NCBI RefSeq assembly: GCF_009730915.1
Contig: NC_052487.1
Span: 8,004,649-8,068,648, forward strand
Length of the DNA stretch: 64,000 bases
Direction: 5' to 3'
Origin: Dioscorea cayenensis subsp. rotundata
Lineage: Eukaryota; Streptophyta; Magnoliopsida; Dioscoreales; Dioscoreaceae
Part shown: positions 25,120 to 37,210 of the stretch, in pieces
Position numbering within the stretch: position 1 is the first letter of the stretch
Layout: the number at the start of each line of letters is the position of its first letter
The notes under the pieces: model-generated
Seen by the model: only the letters and a program-made list of their open reading frames with translations
What the model was told of the DNA's origin: nothing
Database searches by the model: none
Program-made: the position numbers and the translations under genes

Positions 25120-26330
25120 ATGGAGACAAAGGGACAAGAGCTAAAGAAGATGGAAAAAACATTGAAGACCTATGTGAGGGACCAGACAGAGAAGCTGGTA
25201 GAAAGACAAGAGAAGGCCATGAAGGAGCAGTCCGAGAAGCTGAAAGAAAGGCAGGAGAAGGCCATGAAAGATTTACATGACAAGCAGGAGCGGGACATGG
25301 AGGAGATGAAGACGATGTTGCTTGAACTCCAGGTAGCAGTCAAGGGTTCTCCAACCCAAAACCCGGGACCATCGTCGGCAATATGTACGAGGAGAGAACC
25401 ATGGGGCAACAGGGCAGAGCCACCAAAGCTCACCCGACTAGAGTTTCCTAATTTCAATGGGGACAAGCTAGATGAGTGAATGTACCATTGTGAGCAATAT
25501 TTTGAGTACGATGAGACGGCCGAGGGAATGAAGGTGAAGGTTGCTACAATTCACTTGGAAGGGAAAACACTACAATGGCACCAAAACTTCATGCACAATC
25601 GGTTGAGGAAGGAGCTGCCGGGCTTGGAAGAATATATAGAGGCTATATCAGCAAGGTTTGGGGATGACCTGCATGCAGACCCAATGGTAGAGCTGAAAAA
25701 TCTCAAGCAATCAAGCACTGTTCAAGTCTATTTAGACAAATTCGATGAACTAATGACCAAGGTATTTCTGTCAGAGGACTACACCGTGAGTTGCTTCTTG
25801 GGAGGCTTGAGAGAGAAGGTCTGATACCCTGTTAAAATGTTTGCACCAAAGACACTAAAGCAGGCTGTGCGCTTAGCCAAATACAAGAAGGGGTAGTGGA
25901 TAGTTGGCACAAGAGAGGAAGATTACCAACTAGGAGTGCACCCCTACTTCCTTTACCTAAAGGGTATACTGACGAAATTAGTTCTCATGGAGATAAAGGC
26001 GGAGCATGGACATCAAAATTGGTGGAAACTAAGACGTACAAGCAACTCTCCAGGCAAAGAATGGGAAGAGAAAAGCAACAAAAGGGTTGTGCTTTGTTTG
26101 CGATGAGAAATATTCACCGGGCCACCGCTGCAAGGGGAAGCAACTTTTCAAATTAGATGTTTATATGGAAGAAGGGGCGGCAGAGACAGAGGAGGGTCAA
26201 GGAGAGTCTACTGAACCAATAGAAGATGGAGATTTACCTCTACTCATCTCATCGAACGCGATTGCAAGTATTTCTTCACTAATGAATTACAAAACAATAA
26301 GAGTTTCAGGAGTTGCGAATAAATAGAAGA
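25120..26330 (+). pseudogene. gag region of the Ty3/gypsy element
   Basis: The frame begins with a charged, probably coiled-coil N terminus (25120-25320) rich in K, E and Q. A retrotransposon gag domain follows across an in-frame TGA at 25477-25479, continuing to a stop near 25824. A broken nucleocapsid-like stretch around 26080-26140 has spaced Cys/His residues. At least three stops or frame changes interrupt it. Confidence 0.75.
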
Positions 26331-29300
26331 TCCACATACTGGTGGATTCGGGCAGTACACATAATTTTCGTGGATGCAGCCATAGTTCAAAGGTTGGGGT
26401 GTCAACTGGAGGACTGCACGCTGGTGACGGTGGTAGTAGTAGATGGCAATCGCATGCAGTGCAATCAGGTGTGTGTGTGGGAATGGCCTGGAGAATGCAA
26501 GGCCAAGAGTTCAAAACTGATTTGTTGTTGCTACCATTGGACGACTGTTAGATGGTTCTCAGTATTCAGTGGTTGATTCAGCTGGGGCCTATACTATGGG
26601 ATTTTAAGCTGCTAAGGATGGAATTCAGCTACAATCAAAGGAAAGATAGTACTGCGAGGCTCTCCGCTGCCACGGTTACAGATGATGCAAGGGAAAGACC
26701 TTACAAAGGCTCTCCAATTACCATCTCAGATATGCTCAATTCAACTGTGCTCCATCCAAGTAGTGCAGGAGAACTCATCTCTTGACACAACTGGTCCACT
26801 CCAATGCAACCCAGAATAAGGAAGATAATTGGCCTCCTTGCTAGCAGTGTACAATGAGGTGTTTAGTGAACCGCAAGAGCTGCCACCAACCAGGAGTCAT
26901 GATCATCAAATCATATTTAAGGAGTACACCGATCCCATAAACGTGAGGCCATATAGGTATCCCACATACCAGAAAAAACATCATGGAGAACTTGATTGTA
27001 GAGATGCTGAGTAAGGAAAATTATGCTCCCGAGGATTAGCCCTTTTTCATCCCCAGTGGTGTTAGTAAAAAAGAAAGATGGGAGTTGGCATTTGTGTGTC
27101 GATTACCGGGCTGTGAATGATAAAAATATCAAAGCCAAGTTCCCCATTCCTCTTATAGAAGAGCTACTGGATGAGCTCCATGAAGCTGACTATTTTTTGA
27201 AGCTCGACTTGAGGTCCAGGTACCATCAAATCTAGATGAAGAAGGAAGACATCAGCAAGACGGCGTTCCGATCTCATGATGGTCACTATGAATTCATGGT
27301 CATGCCGTTTGGTTTAACAAATGCACTGGCAACGTTCCAAAGCTTGATGAATGATATGTTTCGGTCGCATCTTCAGAGATTTGTATTGGTTTTTTTTATG
27401 ACATCCTTGTGTAGAGAAGGTCTTGGGAGGATCACATGGTACACCTGGAGATTGTATTGAAGATACTGCAGCAACAACAGTTATTTACAAAGAGAAGCAA
27501 GTGCTCATTCGCTGTTTGGAAGATAGAGTACTTGGGCCATGTGATTAGCAAGGATGGAGTGGAAATGGATCAACAGAAGGTGGAGTCCATCAAGGCGTGG
27601 CCAATTCCTAAATCAGTAAAGGAGCTAAGGGGGTTTCTCTGTCTTGTGGGTTACTATGGACGCTTCATCAAGGGGTTTGGGATGATCTCGCGGCCGCTCA
27701 CCAATCTGTTGAAGAAGAATAACTTCAGGTGGAATGACAAGAGCATAATGGCATTCGAACAACTAAAGACAGCAATGAGTAGTGGCCCACTGCTAACCTT
27801 GCCGAACTTTGATGAGGAATTCACTATTGAAACAGATGCAAACAATTAAGGAATCAGGGTTATTTTGTCTCAAGCGGGAAGACTAGTGGTATTCATGAGT
27901 AAATCTCTGTATGAGAAGAATCAGACTCTTTCAACCTACGAGAAAGAGATGTCAGCTGTGGTGTTAGCAGTGCAGAAATGGAGGTTATATGTGTTGGGAA
28001 GGCACTTAAAAATTAAAACAGATCATCAAAGCCTGAAGTATTTGCTGCAACAAAGAATCAACACTCCTAATCAACAAAGGTGGATAGCTAAACTCATGGG
28101 GTAAGATTTCAAAATTATATATAAGAAGGGATCGAAGAATACAGTAGTGGATGCTCTTTCTCATGAATTTAATCTTTCTACTATGTCAATGGTGAACTCA
28201 GAGTTATGGGAGAAGGTCACTCACAGCTAGAAGGAAGATGCAGAACTAACCACTTTGATTGAGCAATTGAAGAAGAATCCAGACTGCAAACCTCAATATA
28301 CTTGGAACCAAAACCAAATTAAAAAGGAAGGGAAGGTTAGTGGTAGGAAATGAAGAAGAGCTAAAGAAGATTATACTAAAAGGAGTTCCATGCAAGCGCA
28401 TTTTGGGGGGGGCATTCAAGAATAGAAGTGACGAGGAAGAAAATAAGAGGTTTTTCCTACTGGAAGGGGCTCAAGGAGTCAGTGAAAACATTTATCCGTG
28501 CATGCGAAGTTTGTCAGAGGTTTCAAAAGTGAAAATACACCACCAGCCGGCTTACTACAACCACTACCAATACCCATTAGCATATGGGAGGAGATCAGTA
28601 TGAACTTCATTGACAGGGCTACCATTGTCTCAGGGAAAGATCACTATCTTTGTCGTCATGGATCGCATGAGAAAATATGCTCATTTTCATGGCCTTGTAT
28701 CATCCATATTCAGCTATTTCCATTGCACTACTTTTCATGGACAATATTTACAGGTTGCACGGACTTTCGAAGTATATTGTCAGGCACTGTGACCCTGTCT
28801 TTGTAAGCGGGTTTTGGAGAGAGCTGTTCAGATTGATCGGAGTAAAATTACATTACTCGACCTATCACCCACAATCCGATGGTCAAACTGAGGTGGTGAA
28901 CCGTTGCTTGGTGCAATACTTGAGGTGCATGAGTGGGGAGAAGCCAAAGGAGTGGGCACGGTGGCTATCCCTTGCGGAGTGGTGGTATAATACGAGCTTC
29001 CGTTCATCTATTAAAGTGAGTCCCTATGAGGTAGTATATGGTCAAGGACCTCCCTTGTACTTGGCTTATAGTTGAGGTGCCTCTAAATTTCAATGTTCTG
29101 GACAGGTGCCTCTTAGCAAGAGAGGCAATTCTGAAATCCCTCAAGGAAAACTTGGCACAAGCTCGGAATCGAATGAAATAGCTGGCTGATAAGGGCAGAG
29201 TGGACAGGGAGTTCCAACAATGAGAATTGGTCTACATATGACTGCAACCATACAAACAGAGTTCGGTGGCAGCAAGGGAGAATCACAAGTTGTCTACATG

Positions 29301-29643
29301 GTTCATCGAACTGTATGAAGTGGAGGCACGTGTCGGGAAGGTGGCATATCGAATTAAACTTCCATTGGAGACCAGAATTCACAACGTTTTTCATGTGTCA
29401 CAGTTGAAGAAGAAGGTTGGATCTCAGGTGGTCTCAACAACTCTTTCCCTAACATGACTGCGGGAATGAGTGGGTGGAATCGCCGACCGGAAGTTGTTCT
29501 AGACCGCCAAATGGTGAAGCGTTTCAATAGAGTGGATGTCAAGGTGTTAGTGCAATGGGAGGGACTGCCACGCGAAAAAGCTACCCGTGAATATTTTGAT
29601 GATATGCAGGAACGCTACCCAGAATTTTCCCTGGATCCTTGAG
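26330..29643 (+). pseudogene. pol region: protease, RT, RNase H, integrase, chromodomain
   Basis: Domains in order are an aspartic protease with an Asp-Ser-Gly active site near 26342-26356, reverse transcriptase about 27020-27480, RNase H about 27720-28110, integrase about 28350-29080 with a recognisable C-terminal part, and a chromodomain-like tail about 29480-29640. Reverse transcriptase has an in-frame stop at 27233-27235, and its catalytic two-Asp box near 27400 is broken by a frameshift with one Asp codon lost. RNase H has a TAA near 27847. The integrase zinc and catalytic regions are split over several frames. No functional polyprotein is possible. Confidence 0.85.
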
Positions 29644-29662
29644 GACAAGGATCGTTTTTGAT

Positions 29663-29673
29663 GGGGAAGGGAG
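29663..29673 (+). other. Polypurine tract
   Basis: GGGGAAGGGAG directly precedes the 3' LTR, the plus-strand priming site of reverse transcription. Confidence 0.8.
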
Positions 29674-30097
29674 TGTTGTAATTTAAAAAAATATACTATG
29701 AAGAGGGGTGAGGCATGGGTAACTTGTGTCTTTTGTAATTTTGTGGAGTTGGTAACTAGTTGTGTCAGATTGAAGGAATGGGGAGTTGCAGGGTGGTGGA
29801 AGGGGAATCCATGGGAATTCAACAACAAGGATGGGCGCGTGGTTGGTTGTAGGTGGGGAAGCAAGATCTTAAGAGCTGGCTCATCTGAAGGGAAATGTGC
29901 TTTTGGAAGTTGATATAAATTCCTCTTAACATTCTCTTCTCTATCTTTCTGTACCTGTGTGTGTAGCAATACAATCAGGATCTATTCCTCTGGCTTCTAT
30001 GGATGTAACCTTTTGGGATCTTAATATCATATCACCTGTGTTTGTATTTTCCTGTGTCATCTTGTTTTGCAGGTTGTGGGAGGAGTGTCTAACAACA
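29674..30097 (+). repeat. 3' LTR
   Basis: 424 bp, starting TGTTG and ending CAACA, an inverted 5-bp terminus. It keeps the TATAAAT motif at 29914-29920 that the 5' LTR has lost. TCCTC follows at 30098-30102. Confidence 0.9.
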
Positions 30098-30102
30098 TCC
30101 TC

Positions 30103-30138
30103 CACCGCCGCCGACGGCGCCATACCCTCTTTCGACAT
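30103..30138 (-). pseudogene. DPB3: POLE3/DPB3-like gene, first codons
   Basis: The minus-strand ATG at 30138 starts MSKEGMAPSAAV and runs into the target-site duplication. If the retrotransposon and one copy of TCCTC are ignored, the frame passes straight into EELPRAVV at 24749 without a shift. The element therefore interrupted a continuous exon after about 13 codons. Confidence 0.8.
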
Positions 30139-30375
30139 TCTTCCTCTTTAATTAGGGTTTCCAAAGAGAACTCGAGGTTCGAATAATGTGATTTTTGGGG
30201 CTACCGGTTCTCACCCCTTCTTCTTTATATTATATTCTAGCTTTCATCCTAGCCGTCGATCTCATAAATCAACACAAAGGATCCAACGGCTACCTTGAAG
30301 TTGGTGGTTCATTTGACGATTTCTGAGTTTTACTTAAGATGCCATTTGTGGCCTAAGGTCGTAGAGGGTTTTCTA
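30139..30375. promoter_or_regulatory. Divergent intergenic region (candidate bidirectional promoter)
   Basis: Only 237 bases separate the start codons of the POLE3-like gene (minus) and the small membrane-protein gene (plus). An AGGGTTTC leader-type motif lies near 30155 and a TATATTATATTC run near 30226-30237. Both genes must use this stretch or neighbouring DNA as promoter. Confidence 0.45.
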
Positions 30376-30735
30376 ATGGCCGGCGAGGTAGAAGTTCCAC
30401 AGGAGAGTTTGGCGGTAGGAGTGGTGGCCAAGATCGAGGAGCAATGGCGGAAGGCTAAAGAGCACACGGAGGCCTACCCATACCTATGGGGCTCATATAT
30501 CCTCGTCTACGGCGGTATTGGAGTTTACTTGACGAATCGTTGGCGCAAACTTTGGCAAACTGAGGATCGTGTTTGGGTTCTCCAGAATTAGCTTCGTCAG
30601 CTCGCCCATGAAGAGGCGGTGACCGCTCGTACTGCCAGATCCGATGCTGCCACACCATCCTCCTCCTAGCAGCCATCATCATTGCTGTCGCCTCCGCCTC
30701 CACCTCATGAGGAGAGTGGGCCTTCTGTGAAATAG
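30376..30735 (+). pseudogene. Small single-membrane-span plant protein with premature stops
   Basis: The ATG at 30376 gives MAGEVEVPQESLAV, an amphipathic segment KIEEQWRKAKEHTEAYPY, one hydrophobic span (LWGSYILVYGGIGVYL) and then NRWRKLWQTEDRVWVLQN. This matches an uncharacterised family of plant proteins of about 100-120 residues. The frame is cut by TAG at 30589-30591; the same frame continues LRQLAHEEAVTARTARSD to another TAG at 30667-30669 and a proline-rich tail to TAG 30733-30735. The truncated product would still hold the membrane span but lose the C-terminal helix. Function unknown. Confidence 0.65.
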
Positions 30736-33700
30736 GTCAGCTGCATGTTTGTACTTCCAATCTAATCTTTTTCTTTTCTGTTATTGTGAACCCTGTTCTT
30801 TTAATGAATTTTTTTTTAAACTGGTTTTAGTTAAAATTTTATTTATATATGTTTTTTTTATATTAGGTTTGTTCTCATCCTATCCCAACAAACTCACCAA
30901 ATTTGATTTTTTTTCCTTGAGCCAGCCCTACCCGCCGTGCTTGATTACCGCTATCTTCCTTATGTGATTCATAATGAACTGAGAAATCCTTTTCTCTCTT
31001 CTCTTGTAAGCCTTCTTAGAGTGGGTAGCGAGTCGAGTGGTCTCCATCTAGTGCCGTGATTGTGAGGAGTTTCTAAGTAAGTCTATTGTTGGATCTTCTG
31101 ATTTTGGTGTTCCGATCCTTCTAAGCTGCTTTGTAGTCTTGAATCATATTCTTATCTTGTTGATCATCTTATTCCGTAATATGCTTGTTTATGTTCAAAT
31201 TGAGTCATGCTTTTCTGCTCTAGTTTTTATTTGGCCATGATTAGTACAATTAAGATAAACTTAGGCTGCACGCATGGTTGTAGTGAATACATACAAGCAT
31301 TACTTCTCCATGCACTTTGATTTCACATACTTATTTGTGCATAGGGTGTAGTGAAGGTTGAGGCTTTGAAACAGTACACATCCAGATGTTCATACATGCA
31401 TGTGCAAAGTGGTTTAATTTTAAATGTTCAAGGAGTAATTAGTGAGAGTAAATGCTAATTCATGATTATTTCAAATAACAACTGAGCGCTAAGCTTGTGC
31501 ATGCAAGTGCAACTATGTTGTCTTTTAGGATAATTTAGTCATGTGTGTATACTGTTAAATTTAGTCCGTTGTATTGTTAGATATTTACTTAAAGCCCTAT
31601 GGTATGGTTATGTGCATCTATCTCAGTATGACTCTCTCACAAAATCTGTGAGCTTATAATTTTGGGTTTTGTTATTTATGCACATGCTTAATGTTTGTTA
31701 GGGTTTCCTTCGGGAGCTTGATTTTGGTGATTTGGTTTGGAGTCTTGATGTTGGGAGACATCAGGTAAGTAACCACATATAAATTATACTATGTATATAG
31801 GTCTTTAATTTGATGCTAGCTAAATTGGTGAAATTAAGTATTTTATTTATTTATTTTGGATAATTCAGTTTCTGGTTATTATTTAAATTGTGTTTATTTA
31901 ATTAATATTATTTTCGTAATTTTTTTATATTATTTAAAATTTCAAATTAACAACATATTTTCTGAATCTGAAAATCTGAAATGTTTAAATGTTTATTCAA
32001 ATTCTGTTATTTTTTTTACTCTAAAGTTTTGAGAAATTTACTTAAATTCTGATCATTTTAAACCTTTGAATGTTCAAATAAGGTATTTAATTTTCTAATC
32101 TATTAAATTTATGAATTATTGATAGTTTATTAAATTTATTATTATTTGTATTTCTTCTAAGTTGCTTGCAAATGTTATTTTTATATTTTGTTTTCTGATT
32201 TGTTATAATTTTAAATTATTCGTTCAAGTTTGAATTCAAATAACTAGCTTATTTTGATATGATAAAAATGGGATCATGCGACTGCAAATTTCTTGTAATT
32301 TGCCGATATGAATTTTGACAGGGGGTTTTTTTTGTGAACATTAAGTGTTTTGACATAGAAACTAGTCCCCATTTAACTATGCACTAACCATGGAGGTTAA
32401 ACACTGATCCATGTCAACACTTATTTTGATCTAGAAACTACAGTTTCCCACCACTTTTTCATCAATAAAGAATAATTACTTCTCATAATTTTGGATCGGA
32501 TCACTGAGGGTAAAAATATGACTTCTGATAAATTTTGTCTCGGTCACCGAGGGTAAATATATGAATTTTGTGATTTTTTTTGGCAATAGTTGTTTGGGAG
32601 ACCTATATGCTCTGTTTTTGACATCTGTGTTTACTTGAAATAATTTTTATTTCTGATTTTCTCATTTTGATAGATTATGATTTCGTGTAAATGATCTCTA
32701 TATTTTTAGTGGGTGCTTATTGGGTTGTCAAGCTCATAATATTTTTGTTTTCTCTTTTCATATCAAGAGTAGAGTTAAGTGGCGGATAGCTTTAGATGGG
32801 ATCGTTGGGTAATCGCTGATTAACTTGCATGTAATAAGTCCGTTTGTTGTGGGCCTAGTTTTTTTTTATTTGAATAAACTTGATTTGACCTTGTAAAATA
32901 CTTAGTCTGTTTTCTTTTCAGTGTTGAACTCTATTCTTGTTCTAGCGCACTGGGCCTGGCGAGTTGGGTTCGGGGTGCGACAGTTATAACTGCTAGTTCC
33001 GATTTTGTGAGTACTTTCGGGTCATGATATGAATTGAAGATGAAAACGTCTGAGTGATTATGGTTTTATGTTTGAATTGGAGTTTTATATTTGAGAAATT
33101 CTTGTTCATGGTGTTGTTTAGGGTTCTTATGGAAAGTGATCATGTGTTTGTTGAACGGATAAATCAAAATCGATAGTCCACTGAAAGAAACTTAGTGTTA
33201 AAGTTCTGTTATTCTTTGTCCATTTTCACTCAATCCAAATTTCAGCATTAGAGTGCCTGCTTCAGAGTTGTTGACATCAAACTTGAATGCACTTGATCAC
33301 TGTGGTTGGTCCAAGCTTTAAGTAATTTTCAAGTTTGAAACCTTGTGTATGTGAAAAACACTCAAGGGGAGAGGTTTACAGCTCTCCCAGTGCCTTGCCC
33401 CTCCAAGGAAATGGTGGATTAAAGATTTTAAAAAAAAAGAAAAAAAGAAAACTTGAAGGAACTTGTTTGAGCACAAGAAATAGTCATATTATAATGGTTG
33501 AATAGTGCTAGTAAGCAATGTTGGAACAAAATACAACATCTGTGTTATGTTGTTTTTTTCATAAACATTTTTTTGCTTTCAGGTTCAATTTTTGATTTAT
33601 TGAAGATGATTTTTTTTTTCTTTTTATTGCTTAGTTGTGGTCTATGTTCAATCATAAGTGGCCTGCAAGGGAAGTATAGCTTATTAATGAGAGAAACAAA

Positions 33701-33826
33701 TCTGAGGAGAATATTTTGAAACACTTCATTTTTGTTGTGTTAGTGTTAGTGATGGCAGTTCTAGAGTCCTTACAGGAACTAGTAGTGCAAACACTATATT
33801 TCCCTTTTGCTAGTTAAGAAAAAGCA
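30736..33826. other. Intergenic, with a possible LTR end
   Basis: No gene recognised. On the minus strand, TGTCGCACCCCGAACCC starts at about 32984; this resembles the start of many plant LTRs (TGTxxCACCCCG). No second LTR or coding domain was found, so it may be a solo or truncated LTR. Confidence 0.35.
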
Positions 33827-34057
33827 ATAGCAACAACAACAATAAACCGTTAGTCGCAATTATATGGGGTCAACTACACAACATGTTGCTTTGTCAAGGC
33901 TAAAAGACTAGATAAACTAAGCTCACTCATATTATTACGTAAAGTTTCTACTCAACATTTTAGGTCAACCTCTCTTTTTTTTTTGCGACTTTCTGTTTGG
34001 AGGGCTTCTAACTTTCTTATAGGGCATCTATGGGTCGTCTAAGTATATTCCCATGTT
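33827..34057 (-). mobile_element. RTE-type LINE remnant, 3' part
   Basis: From the (CAACAA)n tail at 33830 on, the sequence matches a widespread plant repeat (TTATATGGGGTCAACTAC and downstream motifs) that is the antisense of the 3' end of RTE LINEs. It stops exactly at the GTT before the CACTA element and resumes after it at 40892, so the CACTA element jumped into it. Confidence 0.6.
34055..34057. repeat. Left 3-bp target duplication of the CACTA element
   Basis: GTT here and GTT at 40889-40891 flank the element. CACTA transposons make 3-bp duplications. Confidence 0.75.
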
Positions 34058-34352
34058 CACTCATGAGAAAAAAATCGCTATTTGGCGACACGTAAATTTC
34101 ATGACACAAATTGCATGACAATATCGTGACAATAAAAGACAAAAACGCTGCAGAAAAAACCAAATTGCGTGGCAAAAAAAATGACCATCTAAAAACGTCG
34201 CAAAATATGTCGCAATATTTTGGGACTTAGCATGTAATTGGTTATGACATGCATTATGACAGCATTATTTCGGAACGATCTATCGACGTCGAGAAAACGT
34301 GTCATGAAAAGTTTTAATAATAAAAAAACTTATATTTCTCTTGGTCAAAAAA

Positions 34353-34386
<34 letters not shown>
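34353..34386. repeat. (AAT)n microsatellite
   Basis: About eleven AAT units just inside the left subterminal region of the CACTA element. Confidence 0.85.
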
Positions 34387-35463
34387 GTCTTTTAAAATAA
34401 ATGGTTTTTAAAAATTAATAAATTTTAGAAAGTAATAAAAAATTTTTTAAATAAAGTTAAAGATTTAATAATTATAAAAAAACATAATGGATCAAAATGC
34501 AAAAAATCCACTTTCCTATACTTTGAAATACTTCGATAGCAATTCAATCAGCATCAAAACAACACTTCTGTGCTGATTAGACCATGATTTTATCGCCCTT
34601 CAGCCATTTAAGTAATAAAAACAGTAATAAAAATAAAAATAAGACCTAATTACGGAAATATTTTTTTTAAAATTAGCCTATGTAGCCCCATGGTCTGTGC
34701 ATATCAAGTCAAGATCCCGGTCACACATTTTTTTAAAGAGAAATGATATTTTTTAAACAATTTAAAATTTGATTTGTTTTTGCATATAGATTTATATTTA
34801 ATTAAAATTTATATAACTTTAATTTGGATATATATAATGATTTTTATGCTATTTTCTTCTTTACTTTTCATTATATATATATATATTGCATTCCCTCTGA
34901 GAATAACGAATAAGTTATATTGATTGATATCCTATGTGTAATTAATTAATAGAGTCATTTAAAAGTTGTATGATCAATGGCGATGTGTATATGGTAATTA
35001 AATGTTGGAATTTAATATTTACTAAAATTATTAAAATTAATTTCAACAATAAAAATTATAGTAGTATTTATCTAGAGATACATAACATGATATATTTGAG
35101 GAGAAACTTCAAAAATTCTGATTTTATTATCACTAAAAGCTAAAATAAAAAAATGTATTTTTTTATTTAATTTTTCTTTTTTTAAGTGACTCTTCTGTTT
35201 GATATAAATCAGGAGAAGTGAGTCGGTGGCCATGACACCCACGGAGTGTTACACGAATCACGAGGCAAAAATGAACGAGAAGGATTCGTCCAAGTGCATT
35301 AAGATTTGGATTCACCACGCATCTATCTTCTCCTTTATGACACTCCCCTGCGTCTCCCTTCTTTTGATCGCTCCGTCCCCAAAAAAAATTTTTTATTTGC
35401 GATCGGGGTCCTCTCTCGTGCTCTATTTCTCTCGAATTCTCTCACGTTCTCTGATGATCGCCT

Positions 35464-35862
35464 ATGCTGGAGACCTCCATGGACAGGGGCCGCAAGAGGG
35501 TGGAGGCCGGCGATCACCTCCTGGCGATAGTGGCCATGTAGCTCCTCCGATATCCACCCGGGAACGTCCTCCTCTGAACCCCCGGCGGATTGCGACATGG
35601 ACCAAGATCCATCAACGTCTGGATCGGAAGAGGATGATGACCATGGTGAGTATGACTTCCATGATGATCCAAACTATGCTTCTTGCAACGTGGAGAACCA
35701 GAGGAGGTTGGAGGGGATCGTCCCAAGGCTTGGTGATGTCGATTATATATGGTGCGGTGTTTGCTGTGCTGACGGAGATTTGTGAAGTTCATACTATGGA
35801 ATCATTTGCTCTGAGGAATTTCTCTGGTTCTTTGGCGCGTTGAGGATGATTGGACAAGCAAA
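35464..35862 (+). pseudogene. UPL4: Captured UPL4-like gene fragment, N-terminal exon
   Basis: UPL3/UPL4 are large HECT ubiquitin ligases with N-terminal armadillo repeats. An ATG at 35479 gives MDRGRKRVEAGDHLL, resembling the UPL4 N terminus. After a frameshift comes a serine/acidic stretch (SGSEEDDDHGEYDFHDD) and then NQRRLEGIVPRLGDV. After a further shift, AVLTEICEV and MESFAL resemble the first helix of the armadillo region. The fragment ends near a GAG/GTGACA donor-like site. At least two frame breaks; no intact product. The match here is weaker than at 39757-40250 and rests partly on colinearity. Confidence 0.55.
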
Positions 35863-37120
35863 TTATCTTGTTGAGGTGACAATGGGTAGTTCTACTTCAA
35901 TTTTTAGATTATTGTTGATGACTTGATAAACTTTAATGTATATCTGTTGTTAGATAGTGTTAAATATTATATATCATATTGAGGTGAAGATGGGTAGTTT
36001 TAATTCAATTTTTAGATTAAATCAATGAGTTGATGAAACATCTCTACATGTAGAAGGGAATTTGCAAATATTTAAGCCTGTATGACAGCAACCATTCTCA
36101 TTTTTTAATGAGGGTGAAATTGATTCTCGCCTTATTTTTACTTGTAAAGTGGATGGGAGATGATGAGCTTGAATAGAATTCTTTTGAAATTAAATATATC
36201 AAAAGTCCAGAAGTGTTGTTTCATGGTTCCTTGCTTTAAAATTTTCACCTCTCTCCATGATTTTGAAAGAGTTATGTGGTTAAGGGCAATTATGTTTGAT
36301 TTTGTGTTTGTGAGTTCCTGTGGGGAGTCCTAATCAAATTACAACTGTTTTTGCACATCATCTATAGCTTTAAATTACCATCTTTTTGGAAAGTTTTTAT
36401 ATTGCACATCCTGGAGTTTGATTGTGAGTTCTAATTATGCTCATAGTTATTAAGGTTTTTGCATCTCATTTTATTTTTTTACTCCACCTTAAATGGAAAC
36501 TAATGCCTTAATTTTCTTTATTGTTTCTGTAATTTCAGTTCTTTTTTAGTTCTCCAGCTGAACTGTATAGTCTCTTGAAACAGGAATTAGCACAAAGCCA
36601 AATGTTTTCAGCAACAAAAAACTGAGAACCACCCTTGCATTGATGTGAATTCCAAAGTTAGTGTATCTCGTAAAAATCTGAAGCCATCCAACGTTGCTTC
36701 ACCCTCTCTGCAATATTTGTCTTCTGTTCAGCCTTCACAGGTGGTTGTTTCCTTTTCATTCGTGGTGATTGCAGACTTAATAGACTTATGATAACAATTT
36801 TTTTCATGAATGCCTTATTTTTATTGCTTCATGGATATCTATAGTCACATAATGTCTAATTCTTTAGGAATATATCTGTACCTCTGCTTGTACTTATACC
36901 AAATTGAAAGAAAACCTGCTAAAGGATTTTGTTTAGGTTCCAGGATTAAGTCTCTTGGATTCTTATCTTTAACCTTCCCTATATTCCTTTTGTGATTTTC
37001 TGTGTCATGTTCTTGATGTCCAGAATGTCCAGACTCACTAGTACTAACAAATCTTGCTATATTTATTTTTTTATTCAGTTTTCATCCTTTGTTACTGGAT
37101 CCCTATTTTGTAATTATCCA

Positions 37121-37210
37121 GGTCTCTTCAGTCTGCAGTGACTAGAATTTATGTCACTAAGCTTCAATAGGAACTGCAGTTCATTCTTTTGGTCTCTTCA
37201 GTCTGCAGTG
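37121..37210. repeat. 20-bp perfect direct repeat at a capture breakpoint
   Basis: GGTCTCTTCAGTCTGCAGTG occurs at 37121-37140 and 37191-37210. The second copy abuts the truncated end of the universal stress protein exon 2. This looks like filler DNA made by template switching during repair. Confidence 0.8.

Larger units (their letters stand above)
24755..30097 (+). mobile_element. Ty3/gypsy LTR retrotransposon, chromodomain type, inactive
   Basis: A complete 5.3-kb element in the usual Ty3/gypsy order: LTR, primer site, gag, protease, reverse transcriptase, RNase H, integrase, chromodomain-like tail, polypurine tract, LTR. The TCCTC duplication flanks it. The LTRs differ at roughly 22 of about 300 aligned positions by eye, so the insertion is old. 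Gag and pol carry many stops and frameshifts. The C-terminal chromodomain-like region and short LTRs suggest a chromovirus such as the Reina group; the clade is my inference. It lies inside exon 1 of a POLE3-like gene, in opposite orientation. Confidence 0.92.

Noticed and set aside
24511..30669. Idea that CAG-to-TAG changes (CHG-methylation deamination) caused the stops around the retrotransposon
   Set aside because: Only some stops could come from CAG; for others the family residue is Lys or Arg, so the ancestral codons are not known well enough.
32330..32985. A complete solo LTR ending at 32984
   Set aside because: The end motif is suggestive, but no start with a matching target duplication could be found.
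35226..35843. A 205-codon plus-strand frame starting at 35226 as a gene of its own
   Set aside because: It crosses the UPL4-like exon in the wrong frame for most of its length; only its last part matches the armadillo start.
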